DNA of 64,000 nucleotides from Leptobrachium leishanense (lineage: Eukaryota > Chordata > Amphibia > Anura > Megophryidae). The DNA lies in the NCBI GenBank assembly GCA_009667805.1, contig CM019066.1, positions 331,396,077 through 331,460,076 of the forward strand, in the 5' to 3' direction. The position numbers and the translations under genes are program-made. The stretch's first letter is position 1. Each line of letters begins with the position of its first letter. Below the pieces are notes generated by a model. It saw nothing but the letters and a program-made list of their open reading frames with translations, was not told the DNA's origin and ran no database searches. Below, in pieces: positions 9,778 to 19,567 of the stretch.

Positions 9778-9957
9778 GCTCTGACTGGACCTCAGCATAC
9801 TGTGCCAAAGCTATCGGCAAGACGACAGATCACTGTAAAGAATTATTCAAAAACATATAGAAGGGCACATGTAAGCAAGATTTTTTCAAAACCAAGCAAG
9901 ATTTGTGTAATGAACCAGCCGAGGTTCCGCCAAGCCTGGGTCAACCTGACCCAATTG

Positions 9958-10172
9958 TAAACAACAGGAAAAGAAGAAGGACCGGTCCCACAAGGCTTAG
10001 CATCAGTGGGTGTGTTTACTGGAGGAGAAGCAATGTTTCTGTCCTAATCCAAGGATTTTTCTCAAGGTTTGGGATTAGGATCGAAACCTTGCTGTTCCTC
10101 CAGTAAATACTCCCACTGCTGCTAAGCCTAGTGTGACCCGTCAACCTTCTTTTCCTGCTATTTGTATGGAAT
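9958..10172. repeat. Foldback repeat with ~65-bp arms
   Basis: The left arm contains GGAAAAGAAGAAGG, GGCTTAGCA and GTTTACTGGAGGA. The right arm contains TCCTCCAGTAAATAC, TGCTAAGCC and CCTTCTTTTCC. The arms are imperfect inverted copies around a ~60-bp centre. No target duplication was settled. Confidence 0.6.
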
Positions 10173-10255
10173 TATGACAGGAGCAATATAAGTGGGTGGT
10201 GGCTCAGGGAGATATGTTAATGAGAACTTGGCCACTCACCTATGCTTAACACTAA

Positions 10256-10437
10256 CAAGTCTATTCAATGAAAGGTGAAAATCAGGAGAACTGGCAGGAG
10301 AAAAGAACAATCTAGACCAAATAGCCGATTTGAAAAGTGAGATAAATGGGAGAATTTTTCTGGTTTGGCTAGTTTGACCTAGAATTTTCACTACTCCAGT
10401 CATTCTCCTGAGTTTCACCTTTCTTTAAATAGACCTG
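10256..10437. mobile_element. Short MITE family B, 182 bp
   Basis: Near-palindromic element whose imperfect terminal inverted repeats CAAGTCTATTCAATGAAAGG and CAGGTCTATTTAAAGAAAGG are flanked by a TAA duplication (10253-10255 and 10438-10440). The 3-bp TAA target suggests the PIF/Harbinger superfamily. Related units are at 13285-14306, 16716 and 27354. Confidence 0.75.
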
Positions 10438-10499
10438 TAAATAAACGACCAATAAACAGCTACTCTCATGTAAATTAAGTAACTTTTCCCTTATCTTTG

Positions 10500-10698
10500 G
10501 CTGGGTGGAATAGAGGTAACATCACTGCTCTGCGTGGAGAGAGCCTATGGAGACATGGGTTCGATCCAAGCAAGAGCACCTCTCCAGTAAGTGTCCTTGG
10601 GCAAGACACCTAACGGTACATACTCGCCACCCAGGACATACTTGAAAACAAGAGAAATCTCAATGTGTCCATCCTGGTAAAATACTTTCTAAAAAATA
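10500..10698 (+). mobile_element. V-SINE-like tRNA-derived SINE
   Basis: The head GCTGGGTGGAATAGAGGTAA (A-box-like) and GGTTCGATCC (B-box-like) is tRNA-derived. A central TGTCCTTGGGCAAGACACC block follows, as in V-SINEs, and then the tail CTCAATGTGTCCATCCTGG with an A-rich end. Its tail matches the 3' end of the LINE split at 12165/17372. Non-coding; it would depend on a LINE for movement. Confidence 0.8.
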
Positions 10699-10739
10699 AT
10701 CTTTACTTTTAACAACCAGCCTAACACATGATGGTAGAC

Positions 10740-10960
10740 TGCATCAAATTTTCCATTTAAATATCAGAATTCATTATATAAGAGATAATTTGATATAGGA
10801 AGGGATATTGCCAATTAGAGCTATTTTAATATTATTACAATTAATAATAACAATAGCGATAATAATAAATATCATAATTTTAAGTATAAATAATACAATA
10901 TTATTATCATTAGTATTATATAATTATTGATAATTGGCAATAATATATTAACCCTAGTTA
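10740..10960. repeat. A/T-rich imperfect palindrome
   Basis: ATATTGCCAATTA near 10806 and TAATTGGCAATAATAT near 10933 are inverted copies flanking ~110 bp of ATTATTA-rich DNA that could form a cruciform. Confidence 0.45.
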
Positions 10961-11167
10961 CTCTGGTACAAAGGTATAACAAGACACTTTTTTTTTTACA
11001 TTTTATAACCATGACATGTTAATTCTGGTTCCGTCAGGATGGATAATACATGTAAACATTGTGTAGACAGACATTAATTTCGGCTTTATATTTAGTGGAA
11101 TATAGTTCATTTCTACTACATTGTTCTCCACCATAGAAACAGTCATAACCCTTTTTATAAATTCATT

Positions 11168-12050
11168 CAGGGTTATTCAAAGAGATCCGAATAGTGGCCG
11201 AAAGGTAACCGACCAGTGAAATTCAGCGTACGCTTACCTTTCTTGGCCATTCGGCTATTCAGAGAGCAGGCAGTTCGACAAATCCTGGCGAATTGCCTGC
11301 ACATACGCTGCCTGTTCGGTGCCTGTTCGAGGGCAGTGAAATCCCCATGAAAAAGCACTGCTTCGTCTATTGAGAGACCACAAACCAGCAGTGAAAAGTT
11401 GTTGAATTGCCCTGCTGTTCAGTGGTTTAATTCGACAGGTTTATTCAGGAGAATCCCATAGGCTTCAATGTTAAAAATATTCCCATTTTAATTCAATATC
11501 TAATAAACCGTTGATTATAATATTCTGCAGTAAAAAGTCTCTCTATCTATATTTTTTTAGGATCTTTTAGGCATTTTTCGGGAATTTTTTTGTGAAGTTT
11601 TTCATTTTTCTGTAACAGCCCTTTTTGTTATCATTCATTGGATCTTATATTTCAATTTCAGACATTTTCGTTCTGTAGTTTCTTCGCAAACAGTGTTTCA
11701 CTTTTCAAACATTCAAGTGTACTGGTTTTTTTTTCCACTCCATTTGTCTGCGGTGTCGGCTTTTTCCGGCGGCTGCTCTGCGCTGTGATCAACGGCTACT
11801 AGGGTTTGTCTGGCGTGTTCGGCTGAGTTAATCCAGATGTTTTTGCAGGTTTCGGTACACGTTCGCCGGGTTTTGCGGTGAGAGTTCGGCGGGTTTGCGG
11901 CTGCTTTTCCCTGCACTACGACGGCCCTGTGGTGTTTGCTGAATACACCGCAGGGTCGCCGAAATGGGATCGCCAAATCGCACCGAATTGAAGAGAACGA
12001 AAAGTCACCAAACGTGCGGTGACTTTTCGATTCTCTTTGAATAACCCTGA
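11168..12050 (+). mobile_element. MITE family A, 883 bp
   Basis: The ends are inverted copies beginning CAGGGTTATTCAAAGAGA. The flanks are ATT on both sides (11165-11167 and 12051-12053), a 3-bp duplication. It has no transposase. The same family occurs at 33912-35991 (flanks ATA/ATA) and 45342-46216 (inverted). The terminus resembles family B (CAGGGTTATTCAGAGA), so both probably belong to one Harbinger-like group. Confidence 0.75.
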
Positions 12051-12164
12051 TTATTTTTTTTTTAAATTGTTCATTTTGCATGGATAATGGCTCCACATTT
12101 CCTTTGGTTGTTTAATAGTATGTATAGAAAATTTCACATTTTCACATTTATTTATTTAAATATA

Positions 12165-12378
12165 AAGGATTTTACCAGGAAGGATACATTGAGATTTCTC
12201 TCGTTTTCAAGTATGTCCTGGGTTCAAGAACATTGAGTGGTTACAGAAATACAAAATAGTAAAATGCAAGATATTAACACAAAACCAAATATACAGATTA
12301 ACAGAAAAATAAATATGTAGGAAATAAAGTCATTATGTTACGTGTTTACAGCTGCATTCCGTATTGAGGTACGTTAAT
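12165..12378 (-). mobile_element. 3' end of a LINE, split from 17372 by a hAT element
   Basis: On the minus strand this is the 3' untranslated tail of a LINE, ending with the GAGAAATCTCAATGTATCC block shared with the SINEs. It continues at 17372-17500, where the same strand encodes a reverse-transcriptase C-terminus. The hAT at 12379-17371 separates the two pieces with an 8-bp duplication. Confidence 0.65.
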
Positions 12379-12483
12379 TAGGGATGAGCTGTTCGGGTTC
12401 GGACGGTTCGGAGTTCGACCCGAACTTTGGCAGTTCGAAAGTTCGCGAATTTCGAACTTTTTGGGCGTGTTCGGTTCGGGTTC

Positions 12484-12612
12484 GAAAAAAAAAAAAGAAA
12501 TTTTGAAAAAAGTATAGAAAATGCTTAAAAAAATACTAAAAAATCTAGAAATAAAGAGACTCTTTACTGCAGAATATTATAAGCAACGGTTTATTAGATA
12601 TTGAATTAAAAA
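12484..12612 (-). mobile_element. MITE family A fragment
   Basis: AAATAAAGAGACTCTTTACTG and GGTTTATTAGATATTGAATT match the interior of the family A copy at 45838-45898 in the same orientation. Neither terminus is present. Confidence 0.5.
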
Positions 12613-12641
12613 CTAATGTGTACGAGTTTTATCAACTCTAA

Positions 12642-13068
12642 GGCTAGGGTCAGACGAACGCATTTTTCGCGTCGACCGTGGAAAAGTGCGGTCGAACGAA
12701 CGGACATATTTTTTCACGGAATACGCGATAGCGGTCATACGATGCGCCTTTTCGTCCGTGATTTTGTACGGATCAACAATAAAACACTTTTTGCGTCTGG
12801 ACGTTATGTTGGCCGGACATTAGCAGCGTCTGAAGTCTCCCAATCACGCAAACACGCCGCTATGCGGCCGCAGCGCACTCTGTACGTCAGTAGTAGCGGT
12901 TTGACGTTCTCGAAAAAATGCGTTCGTTTGCCACTTGCGTTGCGCGGACGAACTTTCGTGCGGTCGTACTTTGTGTGTTCCCCGGCATTGGACGTCATTT
13001 GCTGCTAGCACGGCCGTGATTTTGTGCGGCTAAACGCACGTTAAAACTGCGTTCGTCTGACCCTAGCC
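12642..13068. mobile_element. Harbinger-like MITE GGCTAGGGTCAGAC, 427 bp
   Basis: Ends GGCTAGGGTCAGACGAACGC and its inverted counterpart GTTCGTCTGACCCTAGCC. The flanks are TAA (12639-12641) and TCA (13069-13071), a 3-bp duplication with one change. The interior is CpG-rich and near-palindromic. No transposase. Confidence 0.8.
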
Positions 13069-13284
13069 TCAATGACCTCTGTTCACAAACGGGCATAACA
13101 CCAGGTGTTTTTAGTCTGGTAATCAATTTGATACATTGTACAATATACTGAGGGTGGGGTGGTGTCTGCTTCTGATTGAGATTTGAGAATTAATTTCCCT
13201 AAAACATCCTAATATGCTGCATTTAACTGGTGTTTGAAAAAAATCTAAAGCAATGTTATTTTTCACCTCGGGATTAAACATTCA

Positions 13285-14046
13285 CAGGGTTATTCAGAGA
13301 GCGGTGAAAAGCAGGAGAATAACTGGAGAAGTGAAAATTCTAGGTCAAAATAGCCAAACCAGAAAAATTCTCCCATTTATCTCACTTTCCAAATCGGCTA
13401 TTTGGTCTAGATTGTTCTCTTCTCTTGCCAGTTCTCCTGGCTTTCACCTCTCTCTCAGGGTTGTTCAGAGAAAGGTGAAAACCAGGAGAATGGCAGGAAA
13501 AGAGAACAATCTGGACCAAATAGCCGATTTGGAAAGTGAGATAAGGCTAGGGTCAGACTAACGCATTTTTCGCAGCGACCATCAAAAAGTGTGTCCGAAC
13601 GCATTGCCGTATTTTTTCACGGATTGCGCGAAAATGGTCATACGATGCGCATTTTTTTGCGTGATTTTTTACGGATCCAAACCAGGAAACTTTGGGTGTC
13701 TGGACGTTATGTTGGCCGGACATGAGCAGGGTCTGACGTCTCCAAATCACGCACACACGCCGCTAGTGGACGCAGCGCACTCTGTACATCCGTACTAGCT
13801 GTTCTGCGTTCTCGAAAAAATGCGTTCGTTTTCCACTTGCGTTGCGCAGCCAGACTTTCGTGCGACCGTACTTTGTATATTGGCCGTCATTGCCCGTCAT
13901 TTGCTGCTAGTGTGGCTGTGATTAAGAGCGCCTAAACGCACGGTAAAAATTCGCTAGTCTGACCCTAGCCTAAATGGGAGAATTTTTCTGGTTTGGCTAT
14001 TTTGACCTAGAATTTTCCATTCTCCAGTCATTCTCCTGCTCTTCAC
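13285..14046. mobile_element. Family B composite unit 1 with inserted Harbinger-like MITE
   Basis: Two head-to-tail family B half-units (starts CAGGGTTATTCAGAGAG at 13285 and CAGGGTTGTTCAGAGAAAGG at 13456) of 171 and about 162 bp. The second is split by a Harbinger-like MITE at 13545-13970. The composite is followed by a second copy of itself at 14047. Confidence 0.7.
13545..13970. mobile_element. Harbinger-like MITE GGCTAGGGTCAGAC, 426 bp
   Basis: Perfect TAA duplication (13542-13544 and 13971-13973) within the family B sequence GAGATAAATGGGAG, which is uninterrupted in the copy at 10340. This shows a clean insertion of the Harbinger type. Confidence 0.85.
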
Positions 14047-14306
14047 CAGGGTTATTCAGAGAAAGGTGAAACTCAGGAGAATGACTGGAGAATGGAAAAT
14101 TCTAGGTCAAAATAGCCAAACCAGAAAAATTCTCCCATTTATCTCACTTTCCAAATCGGCTATTTGGTCTAGATTGTTCTCTTCTCTTGCCAGTTCTCCT
14201 GGCTTTCACCTCTCTCTCAGGGTTGTTCAGAGAAAGGTGAAAACCAGGAGAATGGCAGGAAAAGAGAACAATCTGGACCAAATAGCCGATTAGGAAAGTG
14301 AGATAA
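14047..14306. mobile_element. Family B composite unit 2
   Basis: Repeats the order of 13285-13544: a CAGGGTTATTCAGAGAAAGG half-unit of 171 bp, then CAGGGTTGTTCAG at 14218. It stops at the same GAGATAA position where unit 1 has its Harbinger-like insert. Confidence 0.7.
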
Positions 14307-14773
14307 GGCTAGGGACCATAGGCGTGCGCACGGGGTGTGCCAGGTGTGCCTGGGCACACCCTAATCAGACAGACTTTTTTTTTTTTTAATCGCGGCAGCC
14401 TCTGGATTTGAACCGGCAGCTCCAGCACTGCCGCTTATTGCTGCCTGCTGCTCTGGAGGACTCCGTTAGGCTGCTGGAATAGCAGCAGACACACCCCTGC
14501 CTGTGTCTTTTTAAATGTCCAGTGACATGCAGGGGGAAGCTTGGCAGCTGCTCTGGGGGTAACTCTGTTAGTCTTTCGAATGGCCAAGTGACAGGGAGTA
14601 GCCATACCTCCTGGCCTGATTGCTATTTCCCATCTTCCTGCATGCATCTGCTATGTGTGTGTGTGTGTGTGTGGAGGGGAGAGAAATAGTACAGAGGGAG
14701 AGGTCATGCAGCAGGCTCCACTTCATGAGGTCGGCAGGAGATGAATCCGTAAGTCCTGGGTCACTGGGTAACC

Positions 14774-15066
14774 CACTCCTCCCCTCCCCCTCACCAAAAC
14801 GGCCCCCTCCTCCCCCTCACCAAAACGGCCCCCTCCTCCCCCTCACCAAAACGGTCCCCCTCACCAAAACGGCCCCCCCCTCACCAAAACGCCCCCTCCT
14901 CCCCCTCACCAAAACGGCCTCCTCCTCCCCCTCACCAAAATGGCCCCCCCCTCCTCACCAAACAGCCCCCCCTCCTCACCAAACAGCCCCCCCTCCTCAC
15001 CAAACAGCCCCCCCCTCACCAAACAGCCCCCCCCTCACCAAACAGCCCCCCCCTCACCAAACAGCC
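14774..15066 (+). repeat. C-rich minisatellite (CCCCTCACCAAAACGG)
   Basis: About fifteen imperfect units built on CCCCTCACCAAAACGGCCCC, shortening to CCCCTCACCAAACAGC at the right. ORFs through it are products of the repeat. Confidence 0.85.
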
Positions 15067-15340
15067 CTCTCCTTTCCCTGTACTGCTGCTGTTAGTCAAA
15101 CTGTAATGGAGGCTGTGGGATCCCACAAGACAAACCTGCACAGTCTGCTCTGCCAGGTATGAATGGAGTGGGGAGTGATATAGCTTGATTGCTATATTAA
15201 CCTCATTTGGTCCATTAGACCAGGGACTTAACACTACACACACAATGATTTGATTATGTGTCACTATGGAGAGGGAATAGTAACTAATGTGTGTAATTAC
15301 GGTGTATAACCATGTAGCGTTAGCATTTGTAAATATGCTA

Positions 15341-16078
15341 GGTGTCTGTGTGTAAATATGCGCTGTGTGTAAATATGCGCTGTGTAAATATGCTCTGTGT
15401 GTGTAAAATATGCTCTGTGTGTGTAAAATATGCGCTGTGTGTGTAAATATGCGCTGTGTGTGTAAATATGCGCTGTGTGTGTAAATATGCGCTGTGTGTG
15501 TAAATATGCGCTGTGTGTAAAATATGCGCTGTGTGTGTGTAAAATACGCGCTGTGCTTGTGTGTAAAATATGCGCTGTGCTTGTGTGTAAATATGCGCTG
15601 TGCTTGTGTGTAAAATATGCGCTGTGCTTGTGTGTAAAATATGCGCTGTGCTTGTGTGTAAAATATGCGCTGTGCTTGTGTGTAAAATATGCGCTGTGCT
15701 TGTGTGTAAAATATGCGCTGTGCTTGTGTGTAAAATATGCGCTGTGCTTGTGTAAATATGCGCTGTGTGTAAAATATGCGCTGTGTGTGTGTAAAATATG
15801 CGCTGTGCTTGTGTGTAAAATATGCGCTGTGCTTGTGTGTAAAATATGTGCTTGTGTGTAAAATATGCGCTGTGCTTGTGTGTAAATATGTGATGTGTGT
15901 GGCTGTGTGTTAATATGTGATGTGTGTGGCTGTGTGTTAATACGTGCGGTGTGTGGCTGTGTGTTAATACGTGCGGTGTGTAAATATGCGCTGTGCTGTG
16001 TGTGTAAATATGCGCTGTGTGTGTGGCAGTGTGTAAATATGGGCTGCGGTGTGTGTGTGTGTAAATATGCAGTGTGTA
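15341..16078 (+). repeat. Minisatellite (TGTGTGTAAAATATGCGCTG)
   Basis: Long array of 18-28 bp units built on TGTGTAAAATATGCGCTGTG with or without CTTG. Long ORFs on both strands (His/Thr-rich or Cys/Val-rich) are artefacts of the unit. Confidence 0.9.
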
Positions 16079-16715
16079 AAGAACATACGTCTTTAAGTGT
16101 GTCGCTCGTACGCTCCGGCCCAGAATCACACGTCCGCCACGAGTGCCAGCCTACAGATACGCGTCACTTGGGATTTTTTGCATCTTTCAAATCAGGACTT
16201 GCACTTGAATGTCAGTGTGCTTTGCACCTGTTGTTGTATTTTGGTATTTGTCTTTGGATTTTTTTGCACAGTTTTTCCTTGGGAGTGAGTACCCCCACCT
16301 AAAAGCAATGCATATAGTAATGATGTATTTTGATTGCATGCAGGAGTGCATGTGTACTCACACTCTCTCTCCTTTGGGTGCACACCCTAATGATCTAGGC
16401 TGCGCACGCCTATGCTAGGGACAGATTAACGCATTTTTCGCAGCGACCGTCAAAAAGTGCATCCGAACGCATTGCCGTATTTTTTCACGTATTGCGCAAA
16501 AACGGTCATACGATGCGCATTTTTGTGCGTGATTTTTTTACGGATCCAAACCAGGAAACTTTGGGTGTCTGGACGTTATGTTGGCCGGACATGAGCAGGG
16601 TCTGACGTCTCCAAATCAGGCACACACGCCGCTAGTGGACGCAGCGCACTCTGTACGTCCGTACGAGCGGTTCTGCGTTCTCGAAAAAATGCGTTCATTT
16701 TCCACTTGCGTTGCG

Positions 16716-16867
16716 CAGGGTTATTCAGAGAAAGGTGAAACTCAGGAGAATGACTGGAAAATGGAAAATTCTAGGTCAAAATAGCCGAACCAGAAAAATT
16801 CTCCCATTTATCTCACTTTCCAAATCGGCTTTTTGGTCTAGAAGTTTCCATTCTCCTGCTTTTCACC
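16716..16867. mobile_element. Family B unit 3, truncated
   Basis: Begins CAGGGTTATTCAGAGAAAGG exactly where the second Harbinger-like MITE is cut, and ends in TCTCCTGCTTTTCACC. It has no right CCCTG end. Confidence 0.6.
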
Positions 16868-17371
16868 GCCAAAAAATAAGTAAACTTTTTCTGCGTGTCC
16901 GAAAATGTCTCCTCTTTTCATACAGACTGCCGCCCCAAGCAGTTGTTTATGGATAGATTAAAGGAAAAGCATGTACCGTCATTTGAAATGTCATTTTTTG
17001 GTTTTTGCATTTTTCTATACATCCTAGAAATCCGCCACTTCACGGGCAGGTTATGGGGACCTCCTAGGCATGATATTTGAAGGAATTTTTCATTTTTATT
17101 TTTAACCCTTATTTCATGGAAAACTCACTGTCCCTTTAAAAACGTTTTTTTAAAACTTTTTGTCCTTGTTTCCTGTCCCCCAGGGCACTACCCAGACCCC
17201 CATACACCTTTTATGGCAAATATGTAGCATATATGCCCTCTTGGAGGGCACTCCAAAAAACCAAATTTTCAGCCCCATTGACTTGCATGGGGGTTCGGGT
17301 TCGGTCCCGAACAAATGGTAAGTTCGGGTTCGGGCTCGAACCGAACTCGGGGAGTTTTCGGCTCATCCCTA

Positions 17372-17500
17372 ATGTTAATAGGGAACTCTTAAGGGACTTT
17401 AGACTGGAGGAAGATTTGATGGCGTCTGGGAGGTTATTCCATATATTGCTCTGTAACATGAAAGAAAACATGTCGGTAGTTATGTTTTTTTATGTATAGA
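17372..17500 (-). pseudogene. LINE reverse-transcriptase C-terminal remnant
   Basis: Minus-strand frame from about 17471 reads NIWNNLPDAIKSSSSLKSLK, the WNxLP and Ser-Leu-rich motif found near the C-terminus of CR1/L2-type reverse transcriptases. It is cut by the hAT right end at 17371 and continues into its 3' tail at 12378-12165. Only about 40 residues of coding sequence remain; the clade is not settled. Confidence 0.6.
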
Positions 17501-19567
17501 AATATGTTTCGATAGAAAAATGTGTTACCTGCACAATTTAAAACAATCTTACTGATAGTTTTTTAAAGTTAAGAAACAAATTTGTCGTGATTCATTTTGC
17601 GACAGTTATTACGTGTATTTGTGTTTCCGCGTCTTCCATTTTTTTCTGAATTTAACATAATTTTCCAGCATGTTTTGAAAGCTTGTGCTTTTAGAGCAAT
17701 ATAAATGTGAACAGTGAATTTACTATGCGCTGCTACGTACAGATCCCCGGAGAGACGTTGCAGTTTCAGATTCTGGAGCCAAAAGTTCAGAAGCCAAATA
17801 AATAGCTTCAAAAGTGTAATTTCGACTCTTACATGATCATTTAGAGACCGTGTATGACACTTACCTTGGATATGGTATAATCTTGACTCAGACAATCAAA
17901 TGTTTGATAAACAATTGTTAATTAAGAACAGTTGAAATATTACAAAGTAAAAGGCGTCTTTTGCCAAGACTTATATCCATTTGGGGAGGCCAGACGTTTC
18001 AGCTAGTACTTCATCATCCTGTTGTTTCATTATTATGGAGACATAACCTCGCATGAATACAGCATCACCCATCTGGAACATAAGATACAGGAAATTGTTG
18101 CTGTCAATAGTGGTAGCATAACTTATGACTTTTTTTACACAAGTGACCTGGTAACTGTAAACATATGGAAGTGACTGAACTTATTCAAAGTTCACTTATA
18201 TCAATTAAATGAGAATTACTTGATATGTCAGTAATAGTGAAGGAAGAGGAAATCAAATATCCATTGTTTCTATGAAGCCTTTCTCAAATGACTTGAGATG
18301 CGTGTATTAGACTAAATTCAACGTATTGACTCCGTTATGTATCAGATAGGGTTTCCGTTCATCGTCATGCTCATAAATGAGTTCAAGTGTACTCTTGAAA
18401 TATCAGAGTTCAGTATTTCAGGGAGAATGTGATGTAACAAGTAATGTCACCTGTAAGAGCTTTTATTATTGTAAGATTGGCCCAGACGATGGAATGGTCC
18501 AAATATACTCTGTAAAAAATGACAAATCCTATCTCTGCATTTTCCCACCTTGACATGTTCGTTTTGGTAGCGTAAGGATGGATATTATATGTGAACACTG
18601 TATATAAAGAAAACAAAGCACCCTGCCTACCTTATACAGCTGCAGCTGAGCTACTATTGTCATTCATTCATTGATTTAGAGGACATCAAGAGATAATTGC
18701 TAGACCTCTGTGTATTAATATTCAAGGAAGTCTGTAACAAATGCACATGACCAACCCTCTCTATGTGTGTTTTCCACTCCCCTACCATAAAGTCCAAAGT
18801 TTTATCATTCTTTTCTTTATTCCCTTTCCAGAACTATACCTCCGTTGCTCATTCGATGTTCTCCCCTGCTCCCCTCTTCCCTCTCACCATGTCTTACACC
18901 CAATTTTATACTTTCTTCTCTGGGTACCTGTGCTTCTCTTTCAAATTAACCTTCTTATTACCTTTATGCTCCAGGTATTTTTGCTGTTTCTCTGACCATC
19001 TGCTTCACACCCCCTGCTCATTTTTGACTCGTGTTCCTTTAATTCCTTTATTTATATTTCCTGGGGCCAGGTGCTAATAAAGTACCTACCTTGAAATAAG
19101 TGTAGTAAAAGAGAGACGGCAAACAAAATCTGTTCACGCTGATTTTTTTTGCTTACCGTCTACCTTTTTGCACCAGCGTTTGAATAGGGTTAGTGCAAAT
19201 GTATGCTACATTGATCTGCATCACTTGCATCTTGAGGTACATTGGCCTAGAGATGTATTTGGGAGGTGCAGGCATCCGGATGTTCTATATTATTTCCCTG
19301 CTATCTCTGATGTTGAATTCACCCTGTGCCTCTAGGGTGCAGGGTGTTTGTGTAATCTGTGCTTTGTATGAGTAATGTTATTGTCTATGTGCTGATTGGA
19401 TTGCGTGCTGGGTTATTTTAGCCCTTTCCAGCATCCCCTCTCAAGAATGTGTGAATATCTGGTGTATGTTTGAGTCTTCTTTTTTGTTCTGCCTTGTCAA
19501 GCAAACACTGCCCCATTCTGTAAATGGTAATAGGTGTGGTTTGGCGCTTCTCTTCATACGGTATATA
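17501..19567. other. Unassigned sequence
   Basis: No gene, splice-like exon or repeat end recognised. A pyrimidine-rich stretch at 18760-19080 ends near GGTGCTAATAAAGTACC and contains a possible polyadenylation signal, but no ORF I can support. Confidence 0.35.

Larger units (their letters stand above)
14317..16414 (+). mobile_element. Non-autonomous hAT element packed with minisatellites
   Basis: Exact 14-bp terminal inverted repeats CATAGGCGTGCGCA are flanked by a perfect 8-bp duplication CTAGGGAC (14309-14316 and 16415-16422). The interior has no transposase; it holds a CCCCTCACCAAA-type array and a TATGCGCTGTGTGT-type array. The next-to-terminal blocks GGGGTGTGCCAGGTGTGCC and GGGTGCACACCCTAATGATC are also related inverted copies. 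Confidence 0.85.
14307..16715. mobile_element. Second Harbinger-like MITE, truncated and split by a hAT
   Basis: GGCTAGGGAC at 14307-14316 continues at 16415-16715 after the 2.1-kb hAT. It shares private variants with the copy at 13545 (GGATCCAAACCAGGAAACTT, GCTAGTGGACGCAGCGC) that the copies at 12642 and 42689 lack. It ends abruptly at 16715, where a third family B unit starts. Confidence 0.7.
12379..17371 (+). mobile_element. 5-kb hAT element (TAGGGATGAGC ends) carrying nested insertions
   Basis: The left end TAGGGATGAGC and the right end GCTCATCCCTA are exact inverted copies. The flanks ACGTTAAT (12371-12378) and ATGTTAAT (17372-17379) form an 8-bp target duplication with one mismatch. 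The subterminal sequence is rich in GTTCGGG-type motifs. No transposase was found; most of the length is later insertions (family A fragment, Harbinger-like MITEs, family B units, a second hAT). Confidence 0.78.

Noticed and set aside
10500..10600. Genuine tRNA gene in the SINE head
   Set aside because: A- and B-box-like motifs are present but the cloverleaf is not intact, and the same head is followed by the SINE body in three copies.
15338..16129. 263-codon His/Thr-rich ORF and the opposite Cys/Val-rich ORF
   Set aside because: Product of the TATGCGCTGTG minisatellite inside a hAT element.
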